Source: Candidatus Zixiibacteriota bacterium (GTDB taxonomy: Bacteria; Zixibacteria; MSB-5A5; JAABVY01). Taken from it: a stretch of 13,826 nucleotides of DNA. Below are positions 10,101-13,826 of this stretch, in pieces (position 1 is the stretch's first letter; each line of letters starts with the position of its first letter). Where the stretch lies: NCBI GenBank assembly GCA_011777135.1, contig JAABVY010000071.1:3660-17485 (forward strand). Direction: 5' to 3'. Made by a program: the position numbers and the translations under genes. Under the pieces are notes generated by a model, which worked only from the letters and a program-made list of their open reading frames with translations, searched no databases and was not told the origin of the DNA.

Positions 10101-10396
10101 CCTCAGCGGCACTGCCCGAGAGATATGAGCTGTTCCAGAATCGCCCCAACCCGTTCAATCCTGAGACGGAAATCGCTTACAGCCTGCCAGAGGAGACCCA
10201 TGTTACAATCAGGGTTTACAATATTGCAGGACAGGTTGTAAATACTCTGGTCGATGAAGTCAGGCCGGCAGGAAAACACACGGTTACCTGGAACGGAACA
10301 AATCAGAGCGGATCCAGAGTCGCTTCCGGTGTCTATTTCTATCGCATGGAAACGACTGCATTCCAGAAAACTGTAAAGATGATTCTGGTTAAATAG
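4199..10396 (+). CDS. Giant secreted beta-propeller/beta-helix protein with cohesin-like, dockerin-like and sorting domains
   Basis: Secreted protein of 2065 residues from the ATG at 4199; an in-frame ATG at 4151 would add 16 residues ahead of the signal peptide and has no ribosome-binding site. The signal peptide is MLQKNLFKLFLLAVAILLGG and a few more residues, with likely cleavage after LYA. Domains in order: a beta-propeller resembling GH43/GH32-type folds (about 21-350); three right-handed beta-helix blocks, each opening with an IQ.AV..A..GD.I-like motif or a variant of it and a GTY motif (about 350-620, 631-1045, 1054-1380); a cohesin-like domain (1386-1515); an Ig-like domain (1516-1624); a proline linker and FN3 (1626-1738); a degenerate dockerin-like segment (1748-1820); a second cohesin-like domain (1825-1964); and a C-terminal type IX-like/FlgD-Ig sorting tail from about 1971 (NRPNPFNPET, ending in KTVKMILVK). 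It probably binds or processes polysaccharide at the cell surface. No catalytic residues can be assigned, so an adhesin or scaffold role is equally possible. Confidence 0.9.
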   Translation: MLQKNLFKLFLLAVAILLGGNLYAASIDVTQSTAITANSEYDRNPSIVYDGSQYWLFYTKGDNTSTAGVRGPGYDPDSDKYYVYYKTAATIDGLAAASETLLNKPRPTNFDQRVVSATYYNGNIYAFVSSGQSGTDRSMYYYDFNGTNWTGPTLLTSSSGGHINVTSDASYIYIVWESGDGSADFYSFDGSTLGAKVDISTDNMPRINLMGSTLYVVSIEDATGDIEVYSAAAGASPSFSAHSTAISGAGLYDPCIFNDGTNLYVITAPYVSGNDQQYLIQAYDAGATGTWSTSKMVTGGGYGGTYWWEYWPMGYYDGSDLYVFFTTESASPTYSDAEIAMLKMDWSLDNDHFLHIQNAVNFATAGDQIDIYDGTYYEALNLNKTNLTLTGSGTSLVNIDCGGLAGFNNAGIYISADGVDLQDFTFIGEPATSAPRYGIKFADVTGGSLTNLIIKEFYRTGVDMLGTDGVTITGCESKDNGGNGFQACDANNITYTNITSSGNAWGGVGLFTWGNYTPIGTDNIVFTGTNSFGESGTDNGGLYLEEGNYSDPNNPYPITFSTNIADGANVTIQLSDFSHMLGGDSDNNNTYRRFYGSLADVLSAAAGSPGHITTGRYVQDLSDESFYVASFLTIQAAVDAADPGDLINVQPGTYTEQVHITKNDLTIDGAGVDVTIVKSPVTLTEYFVTGSNNNYPVMFIDGATGVTLTEMTVDGDNQGDTNVRFEGIGFWNGGGSVTTAKVINVMNSAFSGAQHGVGIYSYNDTGGPYTIVLNDVLIDDFQKNAIALLGSGLTVDLDDVTTTGEGATSVTAQNGIQIGAGVTGTVDNCDISDVAYTGASWTATGFLNQGDITATGVDISGCQTSVYWIDGNGTFTGGTITSPLGDGFYAYNSTASSKSGAPKLVPEPFDPQFSYAQDGDKAVVNVTLSNTDIVGTGATDSWGVGAFSYNATSPDEIYLTVNNCKIDDWDYGVVAYDYGGPVYTTIFENAIINCTYALAASTTITNVQDGSGNYFGTTDAATIAGMMDGAVFDYTPWLSTGTYTSPGFTGDFSTLYIDDDGAQAGTETRLNEALGLVTSSTIYLAPGTYAEGPQVVFDEDVTIVGDSKNTVTIVPTANTGSSGDSRGWFLVNAGVTLDMSEVTMDGAGYNIYQAIRSYGDLLLDDIIFQNMIYSTYLGFAVAIMDADPTITYCDFSNIGRVGVILFGSGLTNGLVDNCTYVGKGDGDWLDYAVEFGGGAGGSVTNCEIYNCTGVAASDGSTSAGIIATTYYGAGTNATLNGNYIHDNSTGFGIGYGTSDVTTATVTNNRFVNNEYGLTTSASSGIALLAYGNTFNNDYNADDDAGGTWDNGSYGNCWSDYSGTGVYTVGGDAGAVDNYPTVDCFIDMTPDDIVYHCTGNFDFDIAIGDGLVGLDAANFTIQYPYYLDFVNATEASGNYQLFYNEFDNATGYDSIQFNFGVLTGSQDGPASLFNVELTGSPATCGIDDISMIYADLRGHDENDSIINLPSPLPDPISLVVDCADPVLTVNTADGGYYNVAPVINLEASDNCDLDALYYQLDGCEGAGWSPIVSDLSGSTYGPTDWTLFASAWTGLSEGAHCLYFKVMDDNGRGNSDSCSYSWCFTKDVTPPPPPTNLTAEPGHNKVSLTWSNATSDFDHTVIVRNDYVDGGGHGYPEYDDAHTEAAYPADTADGDLLYSGTASSHTDTYNLTSTTRDVYHYAAFTVDLAGNISAPVADAQDRSTSYWLGDVSPVLAYDGYVYFSDLSVFSNSYGTSDGDVYYNNECDFGPTFNNSTKGIPTTDNQVEFEDLTIFAINFDDVSPSAKSRPIFADNPVVTETGIRVSSRLEGHSCYVEIFLENGKHEAKSLIAELTYDSERMTYHSTAYNTELINTDRPVFTRTLEYENKVSVSAAVLGQGQVFAGSGTIAVIRFENVGSRGSELTLARADIRNNNNRKLLGDFTAQTIMASAALPERYELFQNRPNPFNPETEIAYSLPEETHVTIRVYNIAGQVVNTLVDEVRPAGKHTVTWNGTNQSGSRVASGVYFYRMETTAFQKTVKMILVK

Positions 10397-10407
10397 ATTC
10401 AACTATG

Positions 10408-10436
10408 ATCCGGAGGGGGGATTATCCCCTCCGGAT
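10408..10436 (+). terminator. Perfect intergenic hairpin between two secreted-protein genes
   Basis: ATCCGGAGGGG (10408-10418) pairs with CCCCTCCGGAT (10426-10436) in a perfect 11-bp stem with a 7-base loop. Only TATT follows, so this is either a weak terminator/attenuator or an mRNA-stabilising hairpin that makes the large upstream gene more abundant than the genes after it. It ends 16 bases before the start of the next gene. Confidence 0.6.
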
Positions 10437-10452
10437 TATTGAGGTACATATT

Positions 10453-11535
10453 ATGAGACATCGTTTGAAATTGCTTACTATCCTGGCTTTCGGCTTACTC
10501 TGTATGGCTTATCCGGCTTCATTAGCGTCACAGGATAGCTCGGGGCATGTGCTCATTTCGCCTGAAGTGAAAACCGTTGCAATCGATGACACCTTCAGTA
10601 TCTTTCTGGCAATTGATACCGTTGAGCTGGTAAAGGATTTTCTGGTCGACATACAGGTTGATACCACGATAATCAGGCTGGACAGCTGCAAGCGTGTCAG
10701 TACATTTTTTACCGGCCCCAGCGGAGCCTTCACATACTGGAAAGATACCGTACAGCATTTCGGAGAAAATGATTCGGCTTATGTCTACGAAATCCAGGGT
10801 TCGATCTTCGGCCCGGGTAATTTTGTAAATGGTCCCGGCGAACTGGTGCGGATGAAATACACCGCTTTAGGATATGGCATCAGCCCGGTCAGCTTCCGTT
10901 ATTATGAGTTCAGGGATACGCTGGTTGATCCAGAAACCCATATGGGAAATATTATCGAGCTCGACGATGCTCTTGATGGGCAGGTGATTGTATGTCCAAC
11001 AGACCAGGCGATCATCTATACCAGCCCCGGACAAATCGAGTTTTTGTCTGAAGATGGACAGGCTCCCGATCCCCGGACATTTTCTGTGGCCAATCCATGC
11101 TTGGGGGATCTCCAATGGGAAGCTTCAGAAAGCTCCGATTGGTTTGATCTGGATACATATTCCGGAACAGCCCCCGAGGATATTACAATCACGGTTGATA
11201 TAAGCGGAATCGGCTCCGGCTTTTATAGCGATTCCATTGAAATAAGCTCGGCCGATGCGGCAAACTCACCTCAATACGTTGGAGTAACACTGGAGGTGAC
11301 ACAAGCTTACCTGTGCGGCGATGCCAACGGTGATGGCAATGTTAACGTCTCAGATGCAGTATACATCATAAATTACGTTTTCGTGGGGGGCAATCCGCCC
11401 GAACCGCTGGCCTCGGGTGAGGTAAATTGTGATGGAAGTGTTAATGTCAGCGACGCCGTCTGGATTATAAATTATGTCTTCGTGGGGGGTAAGGCGCCCT
11501 GCGATGTAGATGGAGATACGGAGCCTGACTGTTAG
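10453..11535 (+). CDS. Secreted cohesin-like / BACON-like / dockerin protein
   Basis: Protein of 360 residues. The ATG at 10453 is preferred over the in-frame ATG at 10405: the earlier start would translate through the intergenic hairpin, while the later one has GAGG 8 bases upstream and begins with a signal peptide (MRHRLKLLTILAFGLLCMAY, cleavage near ASLA). Residues about 30-178 form a cohesin-like beta sandwich. Residues about 181-283 look like a BACON/Ig-type domain (WEASESSDWFDLD, then a GFYSDSIEISS segment). Residues about 286-356 form a two-repeat dockerin with calcium-loop motifs DANGDGNVNVSDA and VNCDGSVNVSDA, each followed by a near-identical IINYVFVGG helix. It has no sorting tail, so surface retention would depend on partner binding. 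Which cohesin its dockerin binds is unknown. It follows the giant gene by 56 bases and precedes its smaller paralogue by 13. Confidence 0.88.
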   Translation: MRHRLKLLTILAFGLLCMAYPASLASQDSSGHVLISPEVKTVAIDDTFSIFLAIDTVELVKDFLVDIQVDTTIIRLDSCKRVSTFFTGPSGAFTYWKDTVQHFGENDSAYVYEIQGSIFGPGNFVNGPGELVRMKYTALGYGISPVSFRYYEFRDTLVDPETHMGNIIELDDALDGQVIVCPTDQAIIYTSPGQIEFLSEDGQAPDPRTFSVANPCLGDLQWEASESSDWFDLDTYSGTAPEDITITVDISGIGSGFYSDSIEISSADAANSPQYVGVTLEVTQAYLCGDANGDGNVNVSDAVYIINYVFVGGNPPEPLASGEVNCDGSVNVSDAVWIINYVFVGGKAPCDVDGDTEPDC

Positions 11536-11548
11536 GGAGGAAAATTTT

Positions 11549-12259
11549 ATGAAAAATAAAATAATTACGATTATTATCTTTCTGATCATTTCAAATTGCG
11601 GGGTACTTTTCGGTCAAATGCCGGAAATGGCGCTAATGCCGCCGCAAAGTTACACTTCGGGTGCTGGCACAATCGATATAAAACTCCAGTTGCTGTCCAA
11701 TATATATGACCTGAAGGCGTACTCGGTGGCGATTCAATTTGATTCTGCCATGATCGAGACGCATCCGGACAGTATCTGGGAGGGTCCATTGCTGGGCAGC
11801 ACAGGTGCGCCCACATTTTTCTGGGCAGGATTTTCTCCGGATTCAGGCACGCTCTATATCGATGGAGCTATTCTGGGAGATGGCGTAACCACCGGCGATA
11901 TTGGCGAGCTCGCAACAATTCGATTCAATGCAAAAAATCCGGTGGTACCAGGAGAATGTCCGCTGAATTTCATCTCTATACGAGCCAAGGATGCGACCAA
12001 TAGTCCGCTCTACTATGATACTTTGAACGCTATTGTGACAATATGCGAGTATTTTCTTGCGGATGCTAATGGGGACGGCACGATCAATATCTCGGATGCT
12101 GTTTTTATAATAAACTATATCTTTGTCGGCGGGACCGCCCCCAATCCGATTCTGGTTGCCGACGCAAATTGCGATGACACGGTTAACATCAGTGACGCAG
12201 TATATATAATTAATTATATCTTTGTCGGCGGCGATCCGCCTTGCCGTGTGTGTTACTGA
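11549..12259 (+). CDS. Small secreted cohesin-like / dockerin protein
   Basis: Protein of 236 residues. The ATG at 11549 is chosen over the in-frame ATG at 11510 because it has a strong AGGGAGG site (11534-11540) overlapping the upstream stop codon, and because it starts with a signal peptide (MKNKIITIIIFLIISNCGVL, likely cleavage after LFG). Residues about 26-165 form a cohesin-like domain (KAYSVAIQFDS, then GELATIRF). Residues about 167-235 form a two-repeat dockerin (DANGDGTINISDA and ANCDDTVNISDA, each followed by IINYIFVGG). It looks like a shortened paralogue of the gene just upstream, lacking the BACON-like domain. Tight spacing suggests translation coupled to that gene. It carries no sorting tail. 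Cohesin and dockerin on the same chain would allow head-to-tail assembly, but this is inference. Confidence 0.88.
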   Translation: MKNKIITIIIFLIISNCGVLFGQMPEMALMPPQSYTSGAGTIDIKLQLLSNIYDLKAYSVAIQFDSAMIETHPDSIWEGPLLGSTGAPTFFWAGFSPDSGTLYIDGAILGDGVTTGDIGELATIRFNAKNPVVPGECPLNFISIRAKDATNSPLYYDTLNAIVTICEYFLADANGDGTINISDAVFIINYIFVGGTAPNPILVADANCDDTVNISDAVYIINYIFVGGDPPCRVCY

Positions 12260-12266
12260 TTATCAA

Positions 12267-12290
12267 GCTCTTAATAGAGAATATAAGAGC
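12267..12290 (+). terminator. Hairpin after the last cohesin/dockerin gene
   Basis: GCTCTTA (12267-12273) and TAAGAGC (12284-12290) are perfect 7-base arms around a 10-base loop, starting 8 bases after the stop codon. No U-tract follows, so it may protect or process the 3' end rather than act as an intrinsic terminator. Confidence 0.35.
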
Positions 12291-12316
12291 CAATGGTTCA
12301 CGATGCATATCTGGAT

Positions 12317-12350
12317 CGAGCGTCACAGCTCGGTTTCATAAAGGTGTGAC
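12317..12350 (+). repeat. Overlapping, mutually exclusive inverted repeats
   Basis: CGAGC/GCTCG (12317-12332) encloses the loop GTCACA. That loop is itself exactly complementary to TGTGAC at 12345-12350. The two could form a pseudoknot or compete as alternative folds. The rest of 12291-12430 shows no gene and no other clear signal beyond a T7 run at 12386-12392 without a good stem. Confidence 0.3.
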
Positions 12351-12432
12351 TATTCCGCAAATTTGTTGCCTTGATACTTCAATTATTTTTTTAAATCGTG
12401 ATGCCCTTTTTACAACATTTCACCGCCCTTTC

Positions 12433-12450
12433 TGAGGTCAAAATTACCCT
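12433..12450. promoter_or_regulatory. Candidate activator site for sigma54 promoter 2
   Basis: TGAGGTCAAAATTACCCT resembles the palindrome at 3627-3643 (12 of 17 positions agree when GAGGT is aligned) and shares TGAGGTCA with the reverse complement of 3603-3610. Its centre is 90 bases upstream of the -24 GG at 12532, almost the same spacing as at promoter 1 (87). It is a weaker palindrome than site 1. Confidence 0.4.
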
Positions 12451-12530
12451 GAAGCGCAAACCTTCTTTTTGATCGAATTCTATCTGCATATCTCCCAACA
12501 TATTAATAAAAATGTCAAGGCCTGGATTTC

Positions 12531-12546
12531 CGGCACACGGGTTGCT
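12531..12546 (+). promoter_or_regulatory. Sigma54 (-24/-12) promoter 2
   Basis: CGGCACA-CGGG-TTGCT keeps the invariant GG-N10-GC spacing (GG 12532-12533, GC 12544-12545) and nearly all of the sigma54 consensus, with a perfect TTGCT -12 element. Predicted transcription starts near 12557-12560, just before the first hairpin of the candidate RNA. Confidence 0.62.
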
Positions 12547-12556
12547 AAATATTATT

Positions 12557-12670
12557 TTAGTGGGGTTGGGTAGGCAACCCCGATATTGGGGGGAAAGCCT
12601 TCTCGACTAGGGGCGAGCTCGTGAAGGTTCCAATTGAGGCCGGCAGTCTTATAAGCTGTCGGTCTTTTAT
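12557..12670 (+). ncRNA. Candidate sigma54-dependent small RNA 2 (about 114 nt)
   Basis: The stretch is non-coding and structured almost from end to end. A 5' hairpin GGGGTTG/CAACCCC (12562-12581) has the G-rich loop GGTAGG. A compound stem follows: ATTGG (12585-12589) with CCAAT (12630-12634), an internal loop holding GGGGAAAG, then CCTTC (12598-12602) with GAAGG (12623-12627). The top of this stem contains the loop ACTAGGGG between CTCG and CGAG. An intrinsic terminator ends the RNA. The downstream protein gene has its own promoter after the terminator, so this appears to be a free-standing RNA and not a leader. I do not recognise the family. A riboswitch-like element is less likely because no gene follows before the terminator. 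Confidence 0.55.
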
Positions 12671-12671
12671 T
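12637..12671 (+). terminator. Intrinsic terminator of candidate small RNA 2
   Basis: AGGCCGGCAG (12637-12646) pairs with CTGTCGGTCT (12656-12665) in a 10-bp stem with two G-U pairs and a 9-base loop, followed by TTTATT. This is the clearest rho-independent terminator in the window. Confidence 0.75.
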
Positions 12672-12680
12672 GAGGTTTGC

Positions 12681-12707
12681 GGCAGCCCTGTTTGGTTTCA
12701 AGCTGCC
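12681..12707. repeat. Inverted repeat GGCAGC/GCTGCC
   Basis: Perfect 6-base arms at 12681-12686 and 12702-12707 flank a 15-base spacer between the small-RNA terminator and the operator of the next gene. Role unknown. Confidence 0.3.
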
Positions 12708-12725
12708 ATCCAGAAATTGAACGCC

Positions 12726-12743
12726 GGTCAAATTGCTTTGACC
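12726..12743. promoter_or_regulatory. Palindromic operator upstream of the FG-GAP gene
   Basis: GGTCAAATTGCTTTGACC is a perfect palindrome with 7-base arms around TTGC. Its centre is about 61 bases upstream of the transcription start expected from the promoter at 12762-12789, a distance typical of activators that contact polymerase from just upstream of the -35 box. The half-site GGTCAAA does not match the CRP or FNR consensus, and the binding protein is unknown. Confidence 0.5.
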
Positions 12744-12761
12744 CTTAAAGCGACAACTTAA

Positions 12762-12789
12762 TTGACAATCAGATCGGCTTTAGTATATT
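12762..12789 (+). promoter_or_regulatory. Sigma70-type promoter of the FG-GAP gene
   Basis: A perfect TTGACA (12762-12767) is followed after 16 bases by TATATT (12784-12789, 5 of 6 matches to TATAAT). It lies about 28 bases upstream of the ATG at 12817, giving a short leader starting near 12796. Confidence 0.65.
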
Positions 12790-12816
12790 TCAACAGCTTT
12801 AAAATAGAAGCGTGTA

Positions 12817-13826
12817 ATGAAAACTCTTCCAATCTCTATCGCCCTTTTTATCTGTGTATGGTGCTGTGATTCATTCGGGAGGGATGAGGCTGAACCGATC
12901 AATCTGGAAATTGTAGAAGATTTCTCCAGGTTGCCATACCGCTTCAGCAGTGCCGGATGTACCAATTCGTGGAATTTTCCCATCAACCTCGACACCAGCG
13001 GCATACCCGGCCTATTTATTGTCCAGAATAACTGGAGAGACCCCGGCAATTTATCCTCAGTTATATTCAGATGGGAGGATCGCAGCAGGGATAATACAAT
13101 CGCTCAGTTCAATGCACCCACGATTTTCATCATCTCGCACTACCCCGGAGACTTTGACCGGGATAATATAGAGGAGCTTGCCATAACCTATCTGATCGGA
13201 GATACAGTCTGGTTGGAAATTCTCAAACCGTTCAATGCGGATCAACTTCGAATATTAGTCGAGGTCGGTGAAGACCTTGATGGCAGCGGAAGCTGGGATG
13301 GGACTGTCTTTGCATTCAATGACTTCGACATAAATTCTGATGGTTTCAACGAGATCTTTGTGTGCGTTTCTGCCGGATTCGACCTGTTTCCCAGATATCT
13401 GGCATGCGTCGACTGGAAAAATGGAGCAGTCGCCTGGAAATATGACATGCCCCCTTATATCTCTTCCGATCACACCCATATAATTAAAGATCCCAAATCC
13501 GGCAGGGATCTCCTGCTTCTCGGGGCAGGTGCGCTTTGCAATGGGGTAATCTCCGATAATCTTGATGACTGCCATTCCTATTTGATATGTATGACTCTTG
13601 ATGGTCGGCTCCTGTGGCAAAAACAAGTAGGGGGAAAATATACACACACTCATCCTGAACTGATAGATTACAATGATGATGGCACACCAGATATCGTCAC
13701 GGAGATTTACCCCGGCGAAGATGAATCGCAGGCCAAAGGCATTATTGTAGTAGATATTGAAGGAAATACTCTGGATTATATAACTTTGGATAAGCACCTG
13801 AGAAATATGCAGAAGTTTGATATCGA
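12817..13826 (+). CDS. Secreted FG-GAP/VCBS-repeat protein (3' partial)
   Basis: The frame stays open from the ATG at 12817 to the right edge (336 codons plus two bases), so the stop lies outside the window. The N-terminus MKTLPISIALFICVWCCDSF is a plausible signal peptide; the cysteines do not form a good lipobox. Calcium-loop motifs of the FG-GAP beta-propeller type recur: DFDRDNIEELAI, DLDGSGSWDG, DFDINSDGFNEIFV and DYNDDGTPDIV. The segment ACVDWKNGAVAWKYDMPPY is also typical of such propellers. The likely role is an extracytoplasmic binding or sensing surface. The missing C-terminus could hold a sorting tail, or a membrane segment and signalling domain; the sequence here cannot decide. 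Ribosome binding looks weak (only TAGAAG about 6 bases upstream). It has its own promoter and operator. Confidence 0.85.
   Translation, partial: MKTLPISIALFICVWCCDSFGRDEAEPINLEIVEDFSRLPYRFSSAGCTNSWNFPINLDTSGIPGLFIVQNNWRDPGNLSSVIFRWEDRSRDNTIAQFNAPTIFIISHYPGDFDRDNIEELAITYLIGDTVWLEILKPFNADQLRILVEVGEDLDGSGSWDGTVFAFNDFDINSDGFNEIFVCVSAGFDLFPRYLACVDWKNGAVAWKYDMPPYISSDHTHIIKDPKSGRDLLLLGAGALCNGVISDNLDDCHSYLICMTLDGRLLWQKQVGGKYTHTHPELIDYNDDGTPDIVTEIYPGEDESQAKGIIVVDIEGNTLDYITLDKHLRNMQKFDI

Noticed and set aside
11330..11500. Near-identical repeats in DNA as a CRISPR or tandem-repeat array
   Set aside because: They are the two halves of a dockerin domain within an intact coding frame.
12371..12392. TTGATACTTCAA followed by a run of seven T as an intrinsic terminator
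   Set aside because: The stem is only 4 bp and A/T-rich, too weak to support a terminator call.
12241..12435. 64-codon + strand frame after the last dockerin gene
   Set aside because: It overlaps the end of the dockerin gene, has no ribosome-binding site, and its product looks like translated non-coding sequence.
13255..13797. 180-codon open frame on the minus strand
   Set aside because: The + strand frame here carries repeated FG-GAP motifs, a signal peptide and a promoter; the minus frame shows no family features.

Overview
The window looks like a chromosomal piece of an uncultured bacterium of the FCB superphylum, most like the candidate phylum Zixibacteria. This is inferred from family features, not from a search. 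The cues are secreted proteins ending in a type IX (Por)-like sorting tail, dockerin repeats of the NVSDAVYIINYVFVGG type joined to cohesin-like domains, and an FG-GAP surface protein. All genes that can be supported lie on the + strand.

Layout. (1) 3-2195: a soluble multi-PAS histidine kinase whose 5' end lies outside the window. (2) 2242-3597: its likely partner, an NtrC-type sigma54-activating response regulator. (3) 3598-4198: a 600-base gap with no protein gene but with inverted repeats, a sigma54 -24/-12 promoter and a run of hairpins ending in a terminator-like stem, read here as a candidate small RNA of about 124 nt, followed by a structured leader. (4) 4199-12259: three secreted-protein genes in one direction. 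The first is a 2065-residue beta-propeller/beta-helix protein with cohesin-like domains, an internal dockerin-like segment and a sorting tail. The next two are small proteins that each carry one cohesin-like domain and one dockerin. (5) 12260-12816: a second gap with the same plan as the first: a GAGGTCA-type site, a sigma54 promoter 90 bases downstream, and a compact structured transcript of about 114 nt ending in a good intrinsic terminator. A separate sigma70-type promoter with a perfect palindromic operator follows. (6) 12817-13826: a secreted FG-GAP protein that runs off the right edge.

How it may work together. The kinase and regulator would sense a cytoplasmic signal and activate sigma54 RNA polymerase at two promoters that flank the secreted-protein cluster. 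Both promoters appear to make short, structured, terminated RNAs rather than mRNAs. The terminator arm of the first RNA is complementary to the ribosome-binding sites of two of the three secreted-protein genes, which suggests post-transcriptional control of the cohesin/dockerin proteins. The promoters and hairpins are seen directly in the sequence. The regulon and the base-pairing role are inference.
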